64,000 nucleotides of DNA from Brachynemurus nebulosus (taxonomy: Eukaryota > Arthropoda > Insecta > Neuroptera > Myrmeleontidae): the NCBI GenBank assembly GCA_035578155.1, contig JAPWDM010000007.1, positions 34,818,413-34,882,412 on the forward strand. Direction: 5' to 3'. The translations under genes were made by a program, and so were the position numbers. Positions 36,684-47,948 of the stretch are shown here, piece after piece (position 1 is the first letter of the stretch; the number at the start of each line of letters is the position of its first letter). Under the pieces are notes generated by a model. It ran no database searches and had not been told where the DNA came from. It saw nothing but the letters and a program-made list of their open reading frames with translations.

Positions 36684-38887
36684 TTATTATCAAGAAAACA
36701 ATGGGATGCATTTGAACCCCAGTCATGAGTTTGAAGGTAAAAAAATTGAGTCATGAGCTTGAGGGTTAAGTCAATAGAAACAAAATTAATGAATAACTGT
36801 TATAATCCGTTGATTCCGTTGATACCTTGAGAATTAAAAGTGGTCCTAAAAAAAGTAAATGCCCGGCGATAAAATGGCGATATACCTACATTTATATAGT
36901 ATGTTGAAAAACAAAAAAACTCGAGAAAATACCAAACAGAGCGTTTTGAAAAGAATGTGTTTGTGTTGGTGAAAAGAAAATTCACCGAGCTATCTTTGGT
37001 CGATCGCATATGACAAATGAAGTGGTACGCAAAGCGGTTGCTTTTTAGTTTCTTTGTCAGTAGGAAAAGGCATTAGACAACAAAACATCGGCATCGGTTC
37101 AATTTACCGTATTGGTCATAAATATGCCAACATTTTTTTTTTTTTTTTTTTAAAAAAAACTTCGTAGAACAAAATGTACCCTAAACTGTTTTGTTAAAGT
37201 TTTCAATATTATTGTATTTTTACTGTTTCTTAAAGTTTTCCTTCACCTGCGGGAAATTTCGATGTTTACTATTGTAGTATTCATTGTATAACTACAAGAA
37301 TTGGAACCAAAGACAAATATTGGAAATGTGCTCATGTTTTAAAAGTCAGAATTGTAATTTTTCATTAATCATTCAATTTGAATGAATAAATATTATACAA
37401 GTTAATATAAGGAATCATTTTAAAAGTTCTTCCTTTAAATCTTTGTATTCGCAAAATTATTAATTAACTATTTTAAATTCATTTTAGTCTAGTCTAACTT
37501 TCGCTGGGTCTTGTCTTTTAGTCTGAAGTAAAGGTAACCGAAAATGTGAAAAAAGAAAATAAGTTAGTTTTCTAGTAGAAAATAACTGAATTTTAAAATG
37601 TAATTTTTATATATGTATCTGGTACCGAATTATTTTTGTTCAAATAAGTCCCTTGATATTGTTATCAATAACTTTTTGTTAAGAAATAGTGACAAGTGTT
37701 TTCCATTTGGAAGAATGTTTAAAGAACATACAGGATGGTTTATTGTCGATGTAAATTTCAAGCAAGGTCAAATAAATTTTTAACAATCACTGATATACGA
37801 ATAGTTCTACAAACGAAGGAAAGAAATTAAACTATGTTAAGCACGGCATTATTGTCAAGAATATACATATCCTGAAATGTAGCTTAATTTCAAACTGGGG
37901 ACGTGTTTTGCTAATGATCATTGCAAATGCGAGTCACATCGGAAACTTCAAACAGGTCTTGTTTGACAACAATTCACTAAAAATTCATCGTAAAAAACAC
38001 ACAATTATTGTTGAAACGACTCACGCATCATCTATTGAAAAATAGTTGTACTAATTCAAAAACCTTCGCGGGCGTGCGCACAAACATTCATCACAAAGTT
38101 TCATTGCAATCGGATGAATAGTATGTGAATGCATATAGTGCAAACAAACAACCACTAATTTTTATATGTATGTAGATATACGAAATAAGATTGATACTAA
38201 TATCTTACACCTTCAAAACATGGCATTTATTTCCGCCATCGGTGTCACTGTTGTCTTGTCCACAACGGTATATCTAATGTGAAATAACTTTGACAACATA
38301 TGGTTAGCGGTGAAAGCATGACTCCAAATAAGATATATTATTTTCAAATTCTTCTATGTATAGATCGAGTCTGCAAGGAATATATGTAATTGTTTGATAT
38401 GTGTTACCACGCCACATATACCTATGTGAGCGTAAGTGGCTTTAAAATTGATTGATGAATTATGAAAGTTAAGATGAAATTTTTGGAATAATTAAATTTG
38501 AATATTATTTGAGATATTTCTTAACTTATAATTTATGGTATATTGGAATTTCATATTTTCCCGCCCAAGAGAAGTAAAACGACTTTAAGAATTTGTATTT
38601 ATACTTTGCGTTTTATGAAAAGGAAATTGATTTAGCTGGTATAACTTTTATAAATTCTTTCCGATATTTTTTTCATTGTAAATTTGTAGAGTGAAATAAC
38701 TTTCCTGGCAAATTCACGAGTCTTTATTTAATCCTTTTTTACTTTGTTGATCAATCAATTGCGCTATAGTTGCGTGAGCAATCTTTCTGGCTTAAAAGGT
38801 CGGAATTCGATCAAAGTTTTGGTTTCTTGGAAGCTACAATACAGATAAATTGTTGTTAGGATAAAATGATAGATTGTTACTTAAGGA
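36684..38887. other. No gene recognised
   Basis: AT-rich; poly-T run at about 37132-37151. No TIR pair or coding frame found. Confidence 0.45.
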
Positions 38888-39248
38888 TAGGGTTGCCAAC
38901 TTTTTTGAGAAAAATAAAGTATCTAATCTTTCGAATAAGAAAAAATAAAGTATTTGTCAGAAAAAAAAGTATTTTCCAAATTTACTTTTTTATTGTCTAA
39001 GTTATTACACATTTTTTTTTGTGTTTTTAGCACATGCTAAAAATTTTTTGTTACCTATGAACGTTTAGATCTAAAGTTTAGATTTTAGTTTAGAGTTTAG
39101 ACTTAAATAAATAAATACATAATTTATTTTCTGATATATTTATGGAGGATCTACTTCTCCTGCTCGCCACTTTGTATTCATCATCGAAAAAACTCTTTCA
39201 GTGAAAGCTAGAATTTCGCGAACAGAGAGCAAATAAGAAATAATTTTT

Positions 39249-39371
39249 TAGCGAATTTCCAGAATGGAATTCAGCTATTACAGCCACTATCATGACGCCA
39301 CTTGAGCCCGGGATTATGGCAGAAATATGTTTTGAGGTCCCCAGAAACCGAAAATAATATTCACTCAAATT

Positions 39372-39456
<85 letters not shown>

Positions 39457-39781
39457 GTGTCCGCGCGATAACTCTCGAACGAAATATCTTACGTTTATGA
39501 AATTTGGTGAAAATATTGGAAGTTCCAAATTGTTGGACGAGTTCGTTAGCCAGACACGTCCGATGCCCCGAACATTTTTTTTCTGGCAATTTTCGTGAAA
39601 AAAATTAGTTTTTTACCCAAATTTTCCCGTATTCAAAATTTTTTGTGGAATTTTTTTACACCATTGGAAAGAGGAGAAAAAATCACATAAAGAAAGGTCT
39701 TTAAACTATTATTCTATATCAACCAGTGTCCAAGAAAAACTAACTTTTATAAACGGAAATTCGCTATGTTATGCAGGATGC
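39249..39781 (+). mobile_element. DINE/Helentron-like element, copy D
   Basis: Starts TAGCGAATTTCCAGAATGG. Block 1 is followed by (TA)n at 39375-39454, then GTCCGCGCGATAACTCTCG and block 2 to GGAAATTCGCTATGTTATGC. It stops inside the 3' hairpin (GCAGGATG), so about 20 bp of the 3' end is missing. Confidence 0.75.
39375..39454. repeat. (TA)n within DINE-like copy D
   Basis: About 40 TA units at the same internal site as in copies A and E. Confidence 0.95.
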
Positions 39782-40791
39782 ATTTTTAAGTATTATTGCC
39801 GTTTTTAGCAGTTTTTTTCAAATTCTTTGTTATTATAAGTGGATTCTTTCTGGATTTCTTTAAGTATTATTGATTCAGAATATAGATCAATCATCCATCT
39901 TAATATTTCTGTTAATAAATCGTTTGGGAATTACGTATCGGAGAGTTTTGTTTAGTGTAATCACAGTCAAGATTCAAAATAAAGTATTTTAGCATACGTT
40001 ATTTCTATGCAAAAGTCTAAAGTATGTTTGTAAAAAATAAAGTAACAATTAAAGGATACGACAATCTTATAACAGAATCTGTATCATCTCGAAATCTATA
40101 AAATTGTTGACGTGACTTTCAATTTATTGACTGACACATCACTGACTCAAAAATTTCTCAATCACTCAATAAAAACCAAACAAACGATAATTAATCATTC
40201 AAATGTTCCTTAACCAATTTCGTCCGAATAATAGGTTCAACAGATTTAACGCGACACGATTGCATCGCGTGTCGACAAAATTGGTGAATGGAATGTGTAC
40301 GAAAGAATTTGATAAAAATGTCATTTTATCACATAATTTACTCACCCCTGTTCGGCCGCTTGGTAGTAGCTTTCAGGCGTATAGGTATTTACACTTCACA
40401 TCAATAGTCCATTGCCGGTAGTTGACGGTATGAAAATATTTAAGGTTTCCTTGTCGTCGGTGTCGGAGGAGTAATTATTATAGAAAAATATGTCAACCTA
40501 TCTCATTTACAAGAATGTGTTGACGATGGGATGATTCATCTAATTTTTTTTCACTTTTAATTTGACTCCAATTTACTTCTGACATGAATTTGATAACTAT
40601 AAAAAAAAATAACAAGTGATTATTTGGGTTATCTTTTGTTGTAAATCTTTTCTCTTTATTTTCCGTGTGTGCCCTCTTTCATTTTTTCCATACAGAAAAA
40701 ATTGAGTGCTGTCATAACACACACTTTGTTAATCTATCCCAATATTTTAAAAGCTCGTTTTAATCATTGAATATTTACTGATAATAATGTA

Positions 40792-40840
40792 CCGTAAACC
40801 GGAATGAATTAGGGCATAGAGATGAATTGGGACAAAACGG
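40792..40840 (+). mobile_element. One-ended TA-flanked element with repeated motif
   Basis: TA then CCGTAAACCGGAATGAATT: the prefix resembles the 50256 element (TA-CCGTAAAACCG). The motif ATGAATTAGGGCA (40804) is followed by ATGAATTGGGACA (40822). No matching right end found within several kb, so the element is truncated or the far end is deleted. Confidence 0.4.
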
Positions 40841-41110
40841 AAAAAATTATTCATGAACTTGGTTTAAAAATAGTAGACGTAAAGGTGAACATATATTTTC
40901 TTCAAACTATTACAGAGTAATAATTCTTGACTAAACTTGAAGTTGGATAAAAAATATTAAAAAAGCAATTTGAATTATCATCTTTAGACAATGTTAATTT
41001 TTATTTCTCAAAACTTGGTCTTAAGACAATTTATTTTCGCTAGTATCTGAAGCATTTCAAATTTCTTCGATCCACGGTTGAAGAGTTTTATGTTGGGAGG
41101 GAGAGTTTTA

Positions 41111-41138
41111 AGTTAGGTTAGACTAGGTTAGGTTAACC
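41111..41138 (+). repeat. Short TTAGG-like repeat
   Basis: Contains AGTTAGGTTAGACTAGGTTA and then GGTTAACC, about three imperfect units of the insect telomeric type. Too short to be a telomere; could be an interstitial remnant or chance. Confidence 0.4.
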
Positions 41139-41188
41139 TCACCTTGTAGCTCAGTATTTAATCAATAGGCCTTACAAATATGAAATAA

Positions 41189-41413
41189 TTGGCGACGCAA
41201 AGATTCTCACTCGCGCCTCTGGTGGTAAAATTAGAACTAGCATCAATTAAAAATATACGTATACGATTAATCGGCGATATAAAATCTAGTAATCCGCGCA
41301 TCATTTGTATAGTACATTTATCTAGCGACAATTAAACGTATACAAACATTTTTACTTGATACAGCTTCTAATTTAAAAAACCAGGAGCGCTCGCGTAATC
41401 TTTGCGTCGCCAA
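41189..41413. mobile_element. PIF/Harbinger-type MITE
   Basis: TTGGCGACGCAAAGATTCTC at 41189 mirrors the right end, which reads TTGGCGACGCAAAGATTACG on the other strand. TAA lies directly outside both ends (41186-41188 and 41414-41416), matching the three-base TWA duplication. 225 bp, non-coding. Confidence 0.75.
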
Positions 41414-41416
41414 TAA

Positions 41417-42167
41417 ACGGTAAATGATACTGTGACTTCATTTTGAGAGCCCTTTTTAACGATATCATACACGATGTGGCAGCTGACAAAAATTTTTCAC
41501 GCCCAATTTCCAATACGAGAAAATATCTATACCCTAGCATGTAGATACATGCAAAATTTCATTTTAAACCAATTTTATTCGGAAAATTTCGTAATTCTAA
41601 CAACGGAATCCTTATGAATTCATCATTTTTGTGATCGCATTAGGTGGCTTACACGCACTTGACCACTGTATAATAGTCAGTGTAGAATCTTACATAATTT
41701 AAGAAACAGCATCGTTTTTCAACAATTAGTACTGATTTTTTTTTAACTCGTATAGACCCGAGAATTGTGAAAACCACCGAATACAGAACGAACGGTAGTA
41801 TCTCTATACTACTGAAACCAGCGTAACGCTAAAGGATAAAAAATACTCCACCACTATCTTATATATGTGCACGCGGAGTTGTGTGTGGTAGTGCGATATA
41901 TGGTTGTGTGTATGCGTGTCTTGCATACGCATATACTAAAAAAATACATAATATGTATGTGGTACCTACATGCAACATACCGTGTCAACACAACGGCAAC
42001 AATATGACAATAATTGAAACACACCCGTTGGAGGCTAGTAAGTGAATGACAACATAGTTCTGTAAAATGCACATACTTGCCCATAAGTGATTGCAGAAAA
42101 GAGATAGTTGTATTCCTTCCAGTGTTCCATGGTGAAAACTCTAGCTACTGAACTTCGAAATCCTAAC
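41417..42167. other. No gene recognised
   Basis: Contains a mixed-composition segment (41790-42060) with a small imperfect hairpin around GTAGTATCTCTATACTACTG. The 76-codon minus frame 41854-42084 has no motif. Confidence 0.4.
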
Positions 42168-42171
42168 TTAA

Positions 42172-42536
42172 CTCTTTGCACTCAAGCAAAAAAAAAAGTG
42201 AGTTATAAATAGGCTGGTAAGACATGTAGCACATGACAACGACTGACGTTCTTTTTTTGACGGATTCTTTTGACGTTCTAACCTTGTTTCCCCAAGGTTG
42301 AATACTAAATGCGCTTTGTATTATTTTACTTACAATTTTTCTAATAAATGAATGTGTTTGCAGTTATTAAATAAAATATTTATGTAATGTGAAGTATGAG
42401 CAGTCATTACAGTTCAACATTCAGTGTGTCATGTGGTACATGTCTTATGATCTAACAGACAAAACACCTTTAAATATGGTAGAGTTAATGGACAAACCAC
42501 CTTGTCATGCTGTACATGTCTTATAAGCGCAAAGGG
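42172..42536. mobile_element. TTAA-flanked (piggyBac-like) MITE
   Basis: TTAA at 42168-42171 and 42537-42540 borders the ends CTCTTTGCACTC and, on the other strand, CCCTTTGCGCTT. The CCYTTTG start after TTAA fits piggyBac-type TIRs. A GTCATG-TACATGTCTTAT phrase occurs at about 42428 and 42504, and inverted at about 42210-42230 (AAGACATGTAGCACATGAC). Non-coding. Confidence 0.75.
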
Positions 42537-42540
42537 TTAA

Positions 42541-43575
42541 TCGAAAATTATAAGAATGTCTTGTTCGAAATTAAGCAGGGCATTATAGAAGCATCAAATA
42601 TTGTCGATTTTTAAATATGTACGTTTGATAACAATATCAATATTCACTCCAGTGTAATTAATTTAATTTTATATTTTTTGTACAAAAAAAAAAATTTTAT
42701 TGTTAATTTTTCTCTCTCACTGTGCGTAACACCTTTCCCAATGTTATACATATTTGAGTTTGAAAATGATGGAGAATGTATGATGGAGAATATGTAAAGG
42801 CAATTTGGCAATTAGGGAAACAGTTATTTCCAAATAATGATTATTATTTATTTATACAACATTCATTTTTAATTTTTTCTCTGCAAAATAAAATGTTAAA
42901 AATCGATTTGCTTTGTTTTGTAATTTCGTTCTTCAGTCTAATCTATTTAAAATTTTCCCAAGTGTCATATAAGCCTCCAAAGACTATTTTAAAGAACAAA
43001 TCAAATTTATACTAATAAAACATGCAGAGTAACACCAAAAAAAAAAAAAAAAAAACATCAGACATTATAATCCATAAATTAAATTAGAAACTTTTTAATA
43101 ACTTTAATACATTTTCAATAACTTCGATCAAACTTTTATTTATAACAAGAAAAAACACATTAGCACAAAATTCTAATTTATATTTTGTAAAAGAAAAAAA
43201 TTATGGAAAAAAAGAACGAAGAATTTATTCAATTTTGACAGACAGCCATTTTTTATACGCTATTTTGATAATTAAGTACATTCTAAATATCTCAGTGTTT
43301 TTCTTTCTTCCATTTAATTATTTTTAAATGTCAATTTATAATGCAGTTAGATGAAACGTTATTTGATTTGTTGAATTCAAACGCTAAAAAATTCCACGAA
43401 AAAAAAGTTATTTAAATTTGTCTACTTAAATAAAAAAAATTTTTGTTTATTTACTTTTTTTCATTCTCTATTTATTCTCCGTATTTAAACTGCTTCAAAA
43501 CGTATTATATGTGTAATTCTAATTACATTGTACGTCACCGTACAAGAAATCGGGTACAACCTGAACAATTGTCGC
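42541..43575. other. No gene recognised
   Basis: AT-rich with a poly-A run at about 43038. Frames at 42776-43015 and 43443-43634 are hydrophobic/AT-biased and unconvincing. Confidence 0.45.
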
Positions 43576-43759
43576 TTAAGCACCCCCTAGACGATCAATA
43601 TATTGATCAATATGCATTGATCAATACGTATTGAAAAGCTATATTGATCGTTTAGGAGAGCTTCAAACATATTGATAGCATATTGAAGCATATTGATAGA
43701 AATTTATATTGAAGCGTATTGATGGAAGCTATATTGATGCTCATATTGACGTTTATGTG

Positions 43760-44131
43760 ATGGCGGATTCTAGTGAAAAATCAGAGTCCGAACGTGAGTT
43801 TATTTTACTATTAATTACCCTTTATCGTGATTCGCCGGAACTGTGGAAAGTTAAATCGAAAGATTACTTTAATCAAGCTAAGAAGCGGATATATATGGAA
43901 AAGATCGTTGATGCATTAATTTGCATAAAACCAGATTTTACTGTAGACAAACTGAAAAAAAAGAAAATTAATACTTTGCGTACTAATTTCAATAAAGACT
44001 TCAAGGCTATTGAAAGTGCGAAGCGATCAAGAGCATCAACTGACTATATCCCCAAACCAAAATCATGGTATTATAAGGAAATGCTAATTCTCTATGAGAT
44101 ACCATTACTTTATATTGAAAAAAATACGTAA
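43760..44131 (+). CDS. MADF-domain (Myb/SANT-like) protein in transposon
   Basis: A 123-residue protein that is essentially a single MADF domain, a trihelical Myb/SANT-like DNA-binding fold. Visible family features: FI at 14-15, LYRDSPELW at 21-29, KDYFN at 34-38, the LRTNF segment at 73-77, and the WYY triad at 103-105 followed by ML. I start at Met 43760 (MADSSEKSE), because upstream in-frame codons to 43709 fall in subterminal repeats; 43709 is an alternative start. PIF/Harbinger transposons commonly carry a Myb/SANT-like or MADF protein beside the transposase, which helps DNA binding and nuclear import; here the transposase is absent. The protein is probably nuclear and may bind the subterminal repeats (inference). 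The frame is intact over the whole domain, but the C-terminus ends 18 residues after the WYY, without a BESS motif. No host gene surrounds it. Confidence 0.8.
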   Translation: MADSSEKSESEREFILLLITLYRDSPELWKVKSKDYFNQAKKRIYMEKIVDALICIKPDFTVDKLKKKKINTLRTNFNKDFKAIESAKRSRASTDYIPKPKSWYYKEMLILYEIPLLYIEKNT

Positions 44132-44292
44132 TAAAAATAAAAATTTGCACAACAGATCACGAACTTTCCAAACACAACCAACAATCATAAAAGCACATCT
44201 TACAAAAATGTCTAGTCATCGTATTGATGAAGCTCATATTGAAGCTATATTGAAGCGTACTGATGGAACGTTCAATTCGTATTGATCAATGC

Positions 44293-45067
44293 TGGGGATT
44301 GTAATACCGGTAAACCGGTAAACCGGTTTACTGGCAAATTACTAAAAATTCCTTAAAATTTTTACCGGTAAATCGCTGATTTTTTACCGGTAGTTCGATA
44401 AATTACAAATAATATATTTGAAAATTTTTTTTAAATTCATTTTATTTCATAGAAGTATGATCAAGTTCATTGGACGCAATGCACACAATCAAATTACCCC
44501 TTACTGTGTATCCATAATAAGCTATTCTATGATACAATAAAATCGCACAATGCAATGGTCAGTTTTAAAATGCATATATAGGTAATAAAGCGTCCTTTTT
44601 GTATTTAGTTATACATATTATTTAAATCAGCTGTACTTTTTCCAAAATAATTAAACATTACGTTAAATCATTACATTGTAAGAAGCGGTAAGTAAATTTT
44701 TATTACAGGTAGGTAGTCATAATTGATTCATATTTTATGACTATTTAACAAAATTTAAAATTATTTTTTCAATAAACAATAACAATAATGGGCGGTATAT
44801 TTCTGTAAAGGATACTGTAGATACCTACAACGTCGTAAAATCAAACAGATACAATTTTTTTTTAGAAAATTTTTATCTTATTTTATATACTGTATATAAT
44901 GACCTTAATTAAATAATTTTACGTTTTTATTTTTTATTTTTTCTAATATTTATTCTTATATCTTCCGTGTTTTAAAAAATACCGGTAAATTACCGGTAAA
45001 CCGGTTTTGCTAAAAAAATTTACCGAATTACCGGTAAATGAAAAAGTCGGTAAATTTACAATCCCTA
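44293..45067. mobile_element. hAT MITE rich in ACCGGTAA, nested
   Basis: The ends TGGGGATTGTAA and, on the other strand, TAGGGATTGTAA are TIRs. ATCAATGC is duplicated exactly at 44285-44292 and 45068-45075. Subterminal ACCGGTAA motifs (palindromic ACCGGT) occur at about 44304-44330, 44361 and 44388, and on the right at about 44981-45041. 775 bp, non-coding. It interrupts the Harbinger-like element just inside its right TIR. Confidence 0.92.
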
Positions 45068-45113
45068 ATCAATGCATATTGATCAATATATTGATCGTCT
45101 AGGCGATGCTTTA

Positions 45114-46198
45114 GATACGTCGGCCAAACGTCCAAACCGTTATTACATATTGTTACAATTTTACTTGCCAGTTTGTGCGTTTAGCAAGCACTAATGATTA
45201 GTGCTAAGCCTACGTAAACGAGACACAACACTTAACATTTGAATGTAATATGATCACTAGTACATTCTAGACGTCTTTATTACGCCAGACTGTCTTTAAT
45301 ATGATCGTTGGTTGGTTGGATTGTCGTGACAATTCGAGAAAAAAATCATCTAAATTATTACACGAGCTGTAATGTTTTCCAAGACAATTTCGTTCAGAAA
45401 CGATTCAAGAAACAAAAACACTTATTTCTCGTTTCGTTTTTGTGTTCAAGAAAAAATTTTGGAACACTTCCAGGTACTGCAGCATTGTTTATGACAGCCA
45501 TTTGATCGAAGACATGGTGATACAGTGGTTTTCTTACAATATTGGAAAAATATGAAATTTAAGTTATCATTTTGAATGGTCATGTACGCAGAGGGGAGAA
45601 AGGCCCATGAGAAATATTAAAAAAATTTTTTTGATAAATTTCGTATGTAAAAAAACGAATTTAATAAGTCTTTGAACTGTTACAATTTTTCCACATTATA
45701 TTGACATTTCGTGAAAGATCAAAGACACGTTCTCTGTTTACTGTAATATTATTTTTATGTTTACCCGTGTCTACAGTGATTATTTACTTATAGATGAAAT
45801 TTCAAATAATAAATTTAAGTACATTGCTTTGTACACACAAATAATAGACAAATAATTCCACAATACACCAAACATAATAATATAACGGTTGAGAAATTTT
45901 ACTGTTATATCCATTTACAAGCCGAGCCGCGCACCGTGCATTACATTCTGTCATAAAATTTTCAACATCAAAGCCGTACGCCATTGCCGTACCACAAGAA
46001 TTGTATATTTTGAATAACATTGATAAAATAGCAGCAGATTATTTTGCAACAGTGTATGTTTACGCTGCAAATGAAACATTTAAATGTATCAGTAAATAAA
46101 TGGAATCGGCGGTTTTGAGGCATGCAAATTCGCGAAAGAATATTGCAGAGTCGGTGTCGGATTGTTTGGGTGAACTTGGGTACTGCCTAGGGTACATC
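45114..46198. other. No gene recognised
   Basis: AT-rich; frames of 65-77 codons at 45308-46322 lack motifs. No transposon ends identified. Confidence 0.45.
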
Positions 46199-46232
46199 GT
46201 ACGGTTTTCGCCGTACGGGAAAAAACCGTACG
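46199..46232. repeat. Short palindrome CGTACGG..CCGTACG
   Basis: CGTACGGTTTT pairs with AAAACCGTACG across a 12-base loop that itself holds CCGTACGG. The preceding CCTAGGGTACATCG could be an eroded transposon end; its partner may be GGAAACCCTAG at 47015. Confidence 0.6.
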
Positions 46233-46499
46233 ACTTTTTGCCGTGATATTGTTGCTTTCACATTGCACGGTTTTTTGTCGTTGTAAACTGAATGTCTTCA
46301 TTTGATTTGCAACAACATACAAGTAACAAGTGTGATTAAAGTTAATTCTATAAATCAGAGGAAATAGAAAGTAAGATTATTTATTATCACACTCTTTGAA
46401 GACCTGAAAAATGACGAAAATAAGTTTTTCAACTGTTTGCGGATGTTTACAGACTCTTTTGATTAATTTCTTGGCGAACTTAACATCAAAACACACGAA

Positions 46500-47025
46500 T
46501 CGTCAAACTAAAGATCGATGCAGGAGAAAATCGGCTTACAAAAGATCGATGTGACGAAAATCGATTCAATTTTTGTACTTACAGAAAATAAAAGAAATAT
46601 AAAAGCTTTAAAGAAGTTTCTTATTAGATAATCACTAATCAGCTTAAAAAAAAAATTTCAATTTCCTTTAAAGATGATCTGCTGAATTTAATATATGTTA
46701 AATAAAATCGTTTCCAGTTTGCGCTAAAAGTGTTACACGAATCCAAAATTTGACTCAATTTTCTATAAATGAATCATAAAAGACTGTGGTAAAACAATTT
46801 TTACAACATAAATAGTTAAAATATATTCTACAATAATTTTAAAAAAAAATATCATATTTTTACTAAAAATATTCTAATTCAAATTCGAAAAGATCGATCT
46901 CCGATCCCTTAAATTTTTTACGATCTCTGAATCGATTTGGTTTTCAAAGAATCGATTCGAAAAATCGAAGATTGGCTCTCCAAAAATCGATTTTCGATAA
47001 AATCGAATTGAACTCGGAAACCCTA
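46500..47025. repeat. AATCGATT-rich degraded element
   Basis: Both sides of this segment are rich in AAATCGATTTT-like palindromes (46540-46570; 46880-47010). It ends with GAAACCCTAG, which on the other strand reads CTAGGGTTTCCGAGTTC, a plausible hAT end. The left end is unclear. Confidence 0.45.
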
Positions 47026-47948
47026 GTTCTAGCACAAAAATTTGATATACATGATGACGTCATAAGGGTAATTTCTCTTTTTGAAGTTAATACCTACAAA
47101 AATGATATGAATCAAATCTGTTGGTAAAACTGAGTTAATATGCGTGCGAAAATTTTCATTATTCCTAGCGAAATTGCCAAGTTTACTAAGAAAATGTGAT
47201 ATTTTCTAGGTGTGAATATTCTGTTAGATTGTATTCCAATTTTCAGCGTTTTTAAACTTTAAGGTGTGAATCATTTATTATTTTTATTTATTTATTATTA
47301 ATAATTTTTTGCCTGAAAACCACGCATAGGATCTGGTTCAAACTTTCGGTGATTATTCCTAATATAGTAAGCTAGAAACCGCCATACCAGCAGAAAATAG
47401 ACGGCTAGCTATTTTCGCGAAATTTGACATCGAATTATGTATTATATGCGCATTTTTCAGCAAAAACATTTGGTTCTTCCCGGCTGCATATCACGGACTA
47501 TGTTCGATTTTCACGTGTAATGTTAGCACGGCGTCAATATTCCGCATACTGCCAACATAACTGCATGGATTTTGACATTTTTTACTTTTTGTAACTCTGA
47601 TCGTTTTTCCCCTGTACCCTTCATTTATATGATAATCGTGCCATATTCATATTGCCATAGTTGTGCCGGCAAAGGCCCGACTATAATTTATGAAACAATA
47701 AATAATTGACTTAAATAACATTTGAAACGAAATGTTTTTGTTTAATATAAAATTTGATTTAAATCACGAGCAATTTAATTTGAGTAAATATAGTCAACAA
47801 TGGTGCAACACACAGGAGACGAACGGGTGGCGACGCCAAGCGGCAATATACGGGAATAAAATGTACTTAATTATTATGTAATGAAATGCAATACCTAAAC
47901 GGTATATACCGTGTGTTACAAAGTTTACGTGCCAAAAATATTATTTAA
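47026..47948. other. No gene recognised
   Basis: AT-rich; no motif or TIR identified. Confidence 0.45.

Larger units (their letters stand above)
38888..40070. mobile_element. Possible hAT-like element interrupted by copy D
   Basis: The left end TAGGGTTGCCAACTTTTTT resembles a hAT terminus. The proposed right end reads TAAGATTGTCGTATCC on the other strand, a poor match. The phrase AAATAAAGTATTT or close variants occurs at least five times, near both ends. No 8 bp duplication found. DINE-like copy D sits inside. Confidence 0.35.
43579..45110 (+). mobile_element. PIF/Harbinger-like transposon encoding a MADF protein
   Basis: The left end AGCACCCCCTAGACGATC and, on the other strand, AGCATCGCCTAGACGATC continue as matching TIRs through ATATATTGATCAATATGC. 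TTA is duplicated at 43576-43578 and 45111-45113. Subterminal repeats of ATATTGAAGC/ATATTGATRG types occur several times near both ends (43660-43745; 44222-44290). It carries one ORF (43760-44131, MADF) and no DDE transposase. A hAT (44293-45067) is inserted; without it and its duplication the element is 749 bp. Confidence 0.88.

Noticed and set aside
41111..41138. Telomere-like TTAGG units
   Set aside because: Only about three imperfect units; not a telomere or subtelomere, kept only as a weak repeat entry.
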